Below are positions 8,054 through 13,041 of a stretch of DNA of 13,041 nt, one piece after another (positions within the stretch are counted from its first letter, which is position 1; every line of letters starts with the position of its first letter). Both the position numbers and the translations under genes were made by a program. A model generated the notes under the pieces. That model ran no database searches. It had not been told where the DNA came from and saw only the letters and a list, made by a program, of their open reading frames with translations. Origin of the DNA: an uncultured Dorea sp. (GTDB lineage: Bacteria > Bacillota > Clostridia > Lachnospirales > Lachnospiraceae); NCBI GenBank assembly GCA_948844705.1, contig CAQNVT010000187.1, positions 1 to 13,041 of the forward strand, read 5' to 3'.

Positions 8054-9094
8054 TCAGAACAGGCGGATTAATTTGTCGCTTTTTTCTGCCACCCTTCCGA
8101 TCACGGAAACTGTGGTGTCCATATGTGCCTGTGAAAAATCATCAAGCACTGCGTTAAGCTCCTCCGGCGCTACGCTGATCAGCAGTCCGCCGGAAGTCTG
8201 TGGATCATACAGAAGATCGAGGTAATGCTCCTCCACGCCTCCTGTCTCTACCTTTCCGATAGAATAGCCCCGGTTTTTGTAAGCTCCCGCAGGAACAAGA
8301 CCCATTTTCGCATACGCGATCGCGTCTTCAAAATACGCAATATCCTTTACATTGATCTCGAATGTCACCTCGCTGGCACCCGCCATTTCCACGCAGTGCC
8401 CCAAAAGACCAAAGCCTGTAATATCGGTGCAGGCGGACACATCATAGTCCTCCACCACCTGCTTGCCCTTTTTATTGAGGGACGCCATGACTGTCTGTGC
8501 CTCACGGATCGCGGAAGGGCTCGCCATCTCCGCTTTGATAGCCGTATTCACAATTCCGCTCCCGATCTGCTTCGTGAGTACCAGAACATCTCCCGGCCTG
8601 CAGCCATAATTTTTAAATATCTTATCAGGATGTACAAAGCCGGACACGCATAAACCATATTTCGGTTCATCATCCTGCACGGAATGTCCGCCTACCAGTA
8701 CCGCTCCTGCTTCTTTCACCTTCGCCGCGCCACCTGCTAAGATGTCGCCGAGTATCGCCGGGTCAAGACAATTGGGAAACCCAACGATATTAAGTGCAAC
8801 TGCCGGCTCTCCTCCCATAGCCCACACGTCGCTTAAGGAGTTGGCAGCCGCAATCTGTCCAAACATATATGGATCATCTACGATCGGAGTGAAGAAGTCA
8901 ACGGTCTGAATCATCGCGATATCGTCAGTAACCTTGTATATGGCCGCATCATCTGATGTCTCGATTCCTACTATTAAATTGTCATCATGAAACTGAGGCA
9001 GCTTGCCCAGAACCTGAGCAAGGGTCTCCGGACCTATCTTGGCCGCTCACCCTGCGGTTTTGCTTAATGATGTAAGTCTTACATCTGACTTCAT
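8054..9094 (-). CDS. selD: Selenide, water dikinase SelD, a selenoprotein with UGA-encoded Sec16
   Basis: SelD makes selenophosphate from selenide and ATP. The full gene is 346 residues when the UGA at 9049-9047 is read as selenocysteine. The segment reads SKTAG-U-AAKIGP, placing Sec at residue 16 and the essential Lys at 19, equivalent to Cys17/Lys20 of E. coli SelD. The metal-binding SDDAAIY (D49/D50) lies in the upstream part that is lost if translation is started at the internal ATG at 8914. AAGGAGG precedes the ATG at 9094, and the frame is otherwise open from there to the stop. Later family blocks (NSLSDVWAMGG, GGHSVQDDEPKYG, DITGFGLLGH) are intact. A SECIS-like hairpin follows the UGA. 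The first gene of selD-selA-selB-lysR. Confidence 0.96.
9002..9022 (-). promoter_or_regulatory. Bacterial SECIS-like hairpin of selD
   Basis: On the minus strand CUUGCUCAG and CUGGGCAAG form a continuous 9-bp stem (one G-U pair) around a GUU loop, with the GG at the apex as in bacterial SECIS elements. The loop lies 34-36 nt after the UGA, inside the known 16-37 nt window for SelB-dependent decoding. A small GGUC/GACC hairpin sits between the UGA and this element. The hairpin is within the coding sequence, as normal for bacteria. Confidence 0.75.
9047..9049 (-). other. In-frame UGA selenocysteine codon of selD
   Basis: The UGA is codon 16 of selD, in the exact position of the catalytic Cys/Sec of the family, with conserved residues coded on both sides in the same frame. 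The rest of the window encodes SelA, SelB and SelD, the protein machinery needed to decode it. Confidence 0.93.
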
Positions 9095-9133
9095 GACTAG
9101 TTTCCTCCTTCACATATCTGTTTTCATTTATTT

Positions 9134-9156
9134 TCATGAGAAGCTTATTCTCATGA
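9134..9156. repeat. Perfect 9-bp inverted repeat upstream of selD
   Basis: TCATGAGAA and TTCTCATGA flank a 5-nt loop, about 40 bp before the selD ATG. There is no U-run on the selD strand, so it is unlikely to be a terminator. It may be an operator, an mRNA 5'-end stabiliser or part of a terminator/antiterminator pair with the neighbouring hairpin. Confidence 0.5.
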
Positions 9157-9158
9157 GT

Positions 9159-9195
9159 AAAAGGGGTCTTTCCCGCATTGCGGGCATAAGGCCCC
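9159..9195 (-). terminator. Terminator- or attenuator-like hairpin between yedF and selD
   Basis: On the minus strand GGGG...CCCC closes an interrupted stem with an internal CTT/AAG segment and an apical CCCGC-AAT-GCGGG hairpin, followed by TTTT. It lies 33 nt after the yedF stop. The four-U tail is short, so partial readthrough into selD is likely. I found no strong separate promoter for selD. Confidence 0.55.
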
Positions 9196-9227
9196 GTTTC
9201 ACCCCCGATAATTAATATTTACCGTTT

Positions 9228-9833
9228 TTATGGTTTTATAATCTTTCCTGCATTTGCCATTGTCTCGACAATGCTGTACATATTTGTAACTGTTCCTACT
9301 GCAAGCTTTTCTTTAAGTCCGTAGTAATCAAGACAGGTTCCGCAGGTCATGATCTCTACGCCCTGGGCTTCCAGTGACTTAAGGTCCTCCAAAGAATCAG
9401 AGCCCTCTGCTGTAAGAGTTGCTCCTCCGTTATAGAAAAGCATGGTCTTCGGCAGTGTGTCAAGCTGTGTCACCGCAAAGATAAAGCCTTTGATCAATAC
9501 CTTTCCTAACTCATCATTTCCATTTCCCATACGGTCGGATGATACGACTACAACCGTGTTGCTTCTTGAATCCGGCACACATGCCACCTCCTCTTCTCCT
9601 TCTGCCTTCGGCGCGCCCTCCATGGCGATCGTGATCTTGAATTCTGCATCCCCAAGCTTCTCTGAGGAAACCTGGCCGCCTGAGCTTGCCGCCATCTTGG
9701 ATACGTTCTGTACTGCGATCTCGTTATCTACCAGTACTTCGATCGTCTCAGGGCCCGTAAGTGCCTGCATTGCCTTTTTGGTCTTGATAACCGGGATAGG
9801 ACAATTATCCCCCATTGCATTAACTGTAATCAT
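9228..9833 (-). CDS. yedF: Selenium metabolism protein YedF (TusA domain fused to DsrE-like domain)
   Basis: This 201-residue protein starts with a TusA-like domain (residues 1-70), whose catalytic motif DNCPIPVIKTKKAM has Cys11. After a linker (about 72-90) comes a DsrE-like domain with VVVVSSDRMG and the strongly conserved CGTCLDYYGLKEKL segment (C164, C167). This is the architecture of the YedF family restricted to SelD-containing genomes; a selenium-carrier role is inferred. The ATG at 9833 is preferred: AAAGGTGG lies 8 nt upstream, whereas the GTG at 9845 falls within that ribosome binding site. It has its own promoter (9903-9931) and lies upstream of selD. Confidence 0.93.
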   Translation of the reverse strand: MITVNAMGDNCPIPVIKTKKAMQALTGPETIEVLVDNEIAVQNVSKMAASSGGQVSSEKLGDAEFKITIAMEGAPKAEGEEEVACVPDSRSNTVVVVSSDRMGNGNDELGKVLIKGFIFAVTQLDTLPKTMLFYNGGATLTAEGSDSLEDLKSLEAQGVEIMTCGTCLDYYGLKEKLAVGTVTNMYSIVETMANAGKIIKP

Positions 9834-9894
9834 AAATGCTTCCACCTTTCTTTTATATAACTCCCGAATCTCTTCGCGGACAAGCGTTTAATTT

Positions 9895-9909
9895 ATAGAT
9901 ATATTCTAT
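9895..9909. promoter_or_regulatory. Candidate LysR operator 2 (overlaps yedF -10)
   Basis: An exact ATAG-N7-CTAT dyad identical at 13 of 15 positions to the site at 10726-10740. It covers the -10 box of the yedF promoter and runs toward the transcription start, a position more compatible with repression than activation. Confidence 0.45.
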
Positions 9910-9931
9910 CACTGATACCGCAAAAGGTAAA
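9903..9931 (-). promoter_or_regulatory. Promoter of yedF
   Basis: On the minus strand TTTACC (9926-9931) and TAGAAT (9903-9908) are 17 bp apart, and the -10 is preceded by TGA, giving an extended -10. The predicted start near 9896 leaves a 5' leader of about 60 nt. Confidence 0.7.
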
Positions 9932-9988
9932 CGGGGTTTTTACATTATTTTACAAAACCTTCTTTTATTAAAGTATGCACAGGCAAGC

Positions 9989-10645
9989 TTAAAATCTGGC
10001 TTCATATGCCGCCTTTTCATTGCATGGGGACAGTATGTGATACGCCCCGTCCTCATAAAACGCAGGCTTCATCTCCCCCTTCTTAAATACGGCGAGAAAT
10101 TCCTCCATCGTTTTTACCTCCTCAGGAAAATATGTAGCGCATACTCCTACCTTTTCCGGCACATGGCAGTCGCTGGAGCCTAACGTGAAAAGGCCGAGCT
10201 CTCCGGCGTATAAGGCCGCCTTCGCACAGGCTCCGGGAGCCGTGCTTCCGTTTAACACCTCCAGCCCGTCAAGTCCCTTTACCAGGCGCAGGTTATCCTC
10301 AAGTCCCCGGTTATTATTCCTGAAGGGATGCGCCGCAAAGCACACGCCGCCCTGTTCCTTTACAAGATCAATAAATTCCTGGGCAGGAATCCGCTTCCTC
10401 GGATATTCCCGGATGCCAAAGGCAACTATGTCGCCCTGCAGCGAATAATACTCGATTCCTACAAATACCGGAAAGCCTGTCCGCTCTGTATACTCCGCCG
10501 CGTAATCCCGGAATCTCATGCTGTCATGGTCCGTAATGCAGATTCCGCCGAGCCCTTTTTGCTTTCCGATCCGTACCATTTCATCAAGACTTAAAAAGCT
10601 GTCCTTAGAAAAGGTCATCTCATGCATGTGCGTATCAATAAACAT
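9989..10645 (-). CDS. PHP-domain metal-dependent phosphoesterase
   Basis: This 218-residue protein has the Polymerase and Histidinol Phosphatase fold. The metal ligands are visible in order: HMH at 6-8, TDHD (H40, D41), E65 in GIEYY, H106 in AAHPFR, and D159/H161 in SSDCH. Stand-alone proteins of this type hydrolyse phosphomonoesters, nucleotides or short oligonucleotides; the substrate here is unknown. AGGAGGG precedes the ATG, and a near-consensus promoter lies at 10668-10696. It is upstream of yedF in the same direction with no clear terminator between, so some transcripts may continue into the selenium island. A role in selenium metabolism is not established. Confidence 0.88.
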   Translation of the reverse strand: MFIDTHMHEMTFSKDSFLSLDEMVRIGKQKGLGGICITDHDSMRFRDYAAEYTERTGFPVFVGIEYYSLQGDIVAFGIREYPRKRIPAQEFIDLVKEQGGVCFAAHPFRNNNRGLEDNLRLVKGLDGLEVLNGSTAPGACAKAALYAGELGLFTLGSSDCHVPEKVGVCATYFPEEVKTMEEFLAVFKKGEMKPAFYEDGAYHILSPCNEKAAYEARF

Positions 10646-10667
10646 ATTATTTTCCCTCCTGCTTTAT

Positions 10668-10696
10668 ATTATATAAATAGTTTGGGCAGGCTTCAA
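10668..10696 (-). promoter_or_regulatory. Promoter of the PHP gene
   Basis: On the minus strand TTGAAG (10691-10696) and a perfect TATAAT (10668-10673) are 17 bp apart, just upstream of the PHP ribosome binding site. The palindrome at 10724-10742 is centred about 72 bp upstream of the predicted start. Confidence 0.75.
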
Positions 10697-10723
10697 ATAG
10701 AGTTTTTTGATATGTTGTTTTAT

Positions 10724-10742
10724 ATATAGATATTATCTATAT
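10724..10742. promoter_or_regulatory. Candidate LysR operator 3 (upstream of the PHP gene)
   Basis: A perfect 19-bp palindrome (9-bp arms, 1-bp centre) contains ATAG-N7-CTAT at 10726-10740. It lies between the PHP promoter and the mobile-repeat palindrome, in the divergent region shared with the methyltransferase gene. Confidence 0.45.
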
Positions 10743-10753
10743 GATGGCCATTG

Positions 10754-10829
10754 GGGACAGGGCAAAGTGCAATCTGGGACGTAGTATTTCTAAAAATACT
10801 ACGTCCCAGATTGCACTTTGCCCTGTCCC
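10754..10829. repeat. Perfect 36-bp inverted repeat, MITE/REP-like element
   Basis: Arms at 10754-10789 and 10794-10829 are perfectly complementary around a 4-nt loop (CTAA). The arm starts GGGACAGGGCAAAG and contains GGGACGTAG. Arms opening with GGGACAGG/GGGACG are, from memory, typical of small non-autonomous elements mobilised by Y1/RAYT-type transposases in Firmicutes; that assignment needs other genomic copies. No transposase is encoded here. It sits in the divergent region between the PHP and methyltransferase genes. Confidence 0.8.
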
Positions 10830-10840
10830 TATGTTATACT
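10811..10840 (+). promoter_or_regulatory. Candidate promoter of the methyltransferase gene
   Basis: TTGCAC (10811-10816) and TATACT (10835-10840) are 18 bp apart and about 30 bp before the start codon. The -35 box lies in the right arm of the mobile-repeat palindrome, while the -10 lies just outside it. Confidence 0.55.
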
Positions 10841-10871
10841 CCTTATGGATTTCAAGAGAGGATATAAGATC

Positions 10872-11735
10872 ATGTGGATTGCAAATAACTGGGACGATTA
10901 TGAAGTAATAGACTGCAGCAAGGGCGAGAAACTGGAACGCTGGGGAAAATATATCCTGGTGCGGCCAGACCCGCAGGTCATCTGGAATACACCGAAGACC
11001 TCACCGCAGTGGAAGCAGAAGAACGGGCACTACCACCGGAGCAAAAAGGGCGGAGGCGAATGGGAATTCCGCGGGCTTCCCGAGCAGTGGCAGATTCATT
11101 ATAAGGAGCTTACCTTTAATCTGAAGCCCTTCAGCTTCAAGCATACGGGGCTTTTTCCCGAGCAGGCGGCCAACTGGGACTGGTTTTCCGAAAAGATCAA
11201 AAGCGCCGGACGCCCGATTAAGGTATTGAATCTTTTTGCATATACGGGAGGCGCCACCTTAGCGGCGGCAGCGGCAGGCGCACAGGTAACCCATGTGGAC
11301 GCCTCGAAGGGCATGGTTGGCTGGGCAAAGGAAAATGCGGCTTCCTCCGGCCTTTCGGACAGACCCATCCGCTGGCTCGTGGATGACTGTGTCAAGTTTG
11401 TAGAGCGGGAAATCCGCCGGGGAAATCATTATGATGCCATTATCATGGACCCGCCCTCCTACGGAAGAGGCCCAAAGGGAGAAATCTGGAAGATCGAGGA
11501 TGCCATCCACCCTCTTATAATGCTGTGCGCCAGACTTTTGTCCGACAACCCTTTGTTTTTCCTTATAAATTCTTATACGACCGGGCTTGCACCTTCCGTA
11601 CTGACCTATATGCTGGGCACGGAGCTTGGAAGCTTCCGCGGTAATGTAAATTCACAGGAAATCGGACTTCCGGTGACGGATTCCGGACTCATCCTTCCAT
11701 GCGGTGCATCGGGCAGATGGGAAGCCGGCCGGTAA
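10872..11735 (+). CDS. Class I SAM-dependent rRNA methyltransferase (RlmI-like, COG1092 type)
   Basis: This 287-residue cytoplasmic RNA methyltransferase has an N-terminal substrate-binding part, then a Rossmann SAM domain from about 90. Motif I is LNLFAYTGGATL (119-130), the acidic residue after strand 2 is in HVDASKGM (141-148), and motif IV is MDPPSYGRGPKGEIWK (192-207). These match the family that includes 23S rRNA m5C methyltransferase RlmI; the exact target base cannot be assigned. The protein lacks the PUA domain of E. coli RlmI (396 residues). The ATG at 10872 has GAGAGGA upstream; longer versions would start within the mobile repeat and have no ribosome binding site. Confidence 0.88.
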   Translation: MWIANNWDDYEVIDCSKGEKLERWGKYILVRPDPQVIWNTPKTSPQWKQKNGHYHRSKKGGGEWEFRGLPEQWQIHYKELTFNLKPFSFKHTGLFPEQAANWDWFSEKIKSAGRPIKVLNLFAYTGGATLAAAAAGAQVTHVDASKGMVGWAKENAASSGLSDRPIRWLVDDCVKFVEREIRRGNHYDAIIMDPPSYGRGPKGEIWKIEDAIHPLIMLCARLLSDNPLFFLINSYTTGLAPSVLTYMLGTELGSFRGNVNSQEIGLPVTDSGLILPCGASGRWEAGR

Positions 11736-11778
11736 AAAATCACATTATAAAAAAATATATTAAAATTGTGATATTTTA
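11736..11778 (+). terminator. Weak AT-rich terminator candidate after the methyltransferase
   Basis: ATCACA (11739-11744) pairs with TGTGAT (11767-11772), supported by flanking A and T runs and followed by ATTTT. The loop is long and AT-rich, so efficiency is doubtful. Confidence 0.35.
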
Positions 11779-11784
11779 TGGAAA

Positions 11785-11812
11785 TAAACAGACTTTTCGT
11801 GTATCCTATAAA
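11785..11812 (+). promoter_or_regulatory. Possible rubredoxin promoter
   Basis: TAAACA (11785-11790, 4/6) and TATAAA (11807-11812) are 16 bp apart and lie about 50 bp before the rubredoxin start. The -35 match is weak. Confidence 0.4.
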
Positions 11813-11862
11813 GAGTAATGAAAATTACAGAAAATGATATTAAACAACGGAGGTAAAAAATC

Positions 11863-12021
11863 ATGAAAAAATATGTTTGTGAACCATGCGGCTATGTATA
11901 TGATCCAGAGGTCGGTGATCCGGATAACGGAATCGCACCGGGCACTGCATTCGAAGATATTCCGGAAGACTGGGTATGCCCGATCTGCGGAATGGATAAG
12001 AGTGCATTCGTAGAAGAATAA
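11863..12021 (+). CDS. Rubredoxin
   Basis: This 52-residue protein carries one iron in a Cys4 site and transfers single electrons, typically to rubrerythrin, superoxide reductase or other oxygen-defence partners in anaerobes. Both ligand loops are visible: CEPCG (C6, C9) and CPICG (C39, C42). Between them are the family residues [18 protein letters not shown] and the conserved DWVCP tryptophan. Length is exactly that of standard rubredoxins. ACGGAGG lies about 9 nt before the ATG. The gene is too short for a 60-residue cut-off and is easily missed. It stands alone between the methyltransferase and DUF342 genes. Confidence 0.97.
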   Translation: MKKYVCEPCGYVYDPEVGDPDNGIAPGTAFEDIPEDWVCPICGMDKSAFVEE

Positions 12022-12097
12022 ATCAATAAAATTTCTTGTCAAATATGGAGATTCTACAACCTCCAAAATGCTGAGGGAATCAGGAGGCATACGAAAT

Positions 12098-12961
12098 ATG
12101 TCACTAGTAAAAACAGTATTGTCAAAGCTGTTCGAAACTGCTTTGGACAAAGAAGAAAAAGGAACTCCGGATTCCAGACCTCCGGCAGGGGAAAAAAAGA
12201 TTCCGGAAATTTTACCTGATCCGGCTTCATTACAGCTGCCGTTCGAACATCCTGTGAACAAGCTCCGGGACTTATGGACGGAACAGGCAGGACAGTCGCC
12301 GATTCCCGCATTTTGTCTGTCCGGTCTGTCCGAAGATCATGAGATACTTTCCGCAGCCGAGCTGGAAAAAGAGCTGGTTCGGCTGCGTCAGTTTGTTACA
12401 TCCACCGCAGAGAAGCGTTTGAAAGAAGCAGAGCCGAAAGCGGTTCCTCCTGCAGATTCTGAGAAAACAGAAGCAAAACCGGAGCCGGAGCCTGAGAAAG
12501 TACTTCCCGATCTGGATGCACAGCCGTTCATATTTTCCATTAAAAATCAATTGGCCGCATGGCTTCTGGTTTATCCGCCAGTGGGACAGGGCAAGGAAAT
12601 CAACCGTGACATGCTGGCACCGGTTCTGAAAGAAAATGAAGTGAATTTTGGGGTAGATGAAGCATTGCTCGATAAACTGTCCGACGCTGAGGACAGATAT
12701 TTCCATCTATTTTTGATCGCGGAAGGAATACTGCCGGTTCACGGAAAGGATGGTTATGTCATTGACCATTTTCCACGCAAAAAGAACCGGGAACTGCCTG
12801 TCAATGAGTCAGGCCAGGTAAATTACGCAGAACTGAACATTGTCAATAATGCAGATAAAGGAGACGTGATCTGCCAGATCGTGGAACCGATTGCCGGCGT
12901 GAACGGCAGAACAGTTTTTGATAAGGAGATTCCCGCAAAGGACGGTAAGAAGGCTGCTTGA
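12098..12961 (+). CDS. DUF342/FapA-family protein, apparently 3'-truncated
   Basis: The N-terminal 140 residues are a charged, poorly conserved region with a Glu/Pro/Lys-rich stretch (about 108-136). Residues about 145-287 match the FapA/DUF342 N-terminal domain, including PPVGQGKEINRD and the block GDVICQIVEPIAGVNGRTVFD. Family proteins usually continue through PxGxN-type sequence into a long beta-helix of some 200 or more residues. Here a TGA ends the protein at KDGKKAA, and the next 80 bp do not encode the expected continuation in any frame I read. AGGAGG lies 10 nt before the chosen ATG. It may be a pseudogene, disrupted by insertion or a frameshift, or a short variant. Function is unassigned. 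Confidence 0.7.
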   Translation: MSLVKTVLSKLFETALDKEEKGTPDSRPPAGEKKIPEILPDPASLQLPFEHPVNKLRDLWTEQAGQSPIPAFCLSGLSEDHEILSAAELEKELVRLRQFVTSTAEKRLKEAEPKAVPPADSEKTEAKPEPEPEKVLPDLDAQPFIFSIKNQLAAWLLVYPPVGQGKEINRDMLAPVLKENEVNFGVDEALLDKLSDAEDRYFHLFLIAEGILPVHGKDGYVIDHFPRKKNRELPVNESGQVNYAELNIVNNADKGDVICQIVEPIAGVNGRTVFDKEIPAKDGKKAA

Positions 12962-13041
12962 GGTAGTGCATAACTTTCTTTTCTTCCCCGACACCCCAAA
13001 GGCAGAAGATAAGATTGTATGTCGCTATCCGCAGTATTTCG
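12962..13041. other. Right edge after the DUF342 stop; no confident feature
   Basis: The frame one base on from the DUF342 frame stays open from the stop region to the window edge (about 27 codons, with FLFFPDTPKAEDK), but it does not resemble a DUF342 beta-helix. No terminator hairpin or terminal repeat can be identified in these 80 bases. Confidence 0.4.

Noticed and set aside
8054..8914. selD starting at the internal ATG at 8914 (286 residues)
   Set aside because: It would lack the catalytic residue, Lys19 and the metal-binding aspartates. The frame continues upstream through the UGA to an ATG with an AGGAGG site.
9834..9845. GTG start giving a 205-residue YedF
   Set aside because: The GTG is part of the ribosome binding site of the ATG at 9833, and the family N-terminus begins there.
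9935..9959. GGTTTT...AAAACC inverted repeat between the PHP gene and yedF
   Set aside because: Only 6 bp with a long AT-rich loop and no U-run on the minus strand, so it does not support a terminator.
10818..10871. Longer methyltransferase forms starting at 10818 or 10845
   Set aside because: The first lies inside the mobile repeat and neither has a ribosome binding site; the family sequence fits from 10872.
12044..12065. TGGAG/CTCCA hairpin after rubredoxin as a terminator
   Set aside because: A 5-bp stem with a 10-nt loop and no U-run is too weak to call.
12590..12601. A 12-base match (GGGACAGGGCAA) to the arm of the mobile palindrome, inside the DUF342 gene
   Set aside because: The match ends after 12 bases, has no complementary arm nearby and encodes normal DUF342 sequence (VGQGKE); most likely chance.
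1..13041. CRISPR arrays, rRNA, ordinary tRNA genes, transposase genes, phage genes
   Set aside because: No spaced direct repeats, rRNA-like or tRNA-like sequence, or recombinase motifs were seen on either strand.

Overview
The window looks like chromosomal DNA from a low-to-moderate GC anaerobic Firmicute, most probably a Clostridia/Lachnospiraceae-type gut organism. Reasons: strong AGGAGG-type ribosome binding sites, a rubredoxin, a DUF342/FapA-type protein, and a selenium locus of the clostridial kind. The genus is inference; no rRNA or other taxonomic marker is present.

The core is a selenium island of nine consecutive minus-strand genes (about 750-9833). In transcription order they are yedF; selD; selA; selB; a LysR regulator; a class V cysteine desulfurase/selenocysteine lyase-like enzyme; a YedE-type membrane protein; a TusA-like carrier; and a DUF3343 protein. 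selD is itself a selenoprotein gene: its catalytic residue is encoded by an in-frame UGA (9047-9049) followed by a SECIS-like hairpin (9002-9022), and the true start is at 9094. A reading that stops at UGA yields only the C-terminal 286 residues. The likely logic is as follows. The YedE protein imports a selenium or sulfur species. The desulfurase and the small carriers (TusA-like, DUF3343, YedF) mobilise and pass on selenium. SelD makes selenophosphate, SelA converts Ser-tRNASec to Sec-tRNASec, and SelB delivers it to UGA/SECIS mRNAs. selC (tRNASec) is not in the window.

The island appears to be split into transcription units. yedF has a good promoter (9903-9931). A terminator- or attenuator-like hairpin lies between yedF and selD. 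selD-selA-selB-lysR are tightly packed and end in a strong palindromic terminator (3694-3740). csd-yedE-tusA-DUF3343 follow from a candidate promoter at 3652-3680 and converge on tetR at a shared bidirectional terminator (693-733). Three exact ATAG-N7-CTAT palindromes occur, all intergenic, at three control points: before csd, before yedF and before the PHP gene. They are good candidates for operators of the island's LysR protein.

Flanks: on the left, a TetR regulator (+) and perhaps the first codons of a divergent gene (-). On the right, a PHP-domain metal-dependent phosphoesterase gene (-), which precedes yedF. Then comes a 76-bp perfect palindrome (two 36-bp arms, 4-nt loop) that looks like a MITE/REP-type mobile repeat. 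It seems to supply the -35 box of the next gene, an RlmI-like rRNA methyltransferase (+). A 52-residue rubredoxin gene and a DUF342/FapA-type gene that stops before its usual C-terminal half follow. No gene-free stretch exceeds 300 bases.
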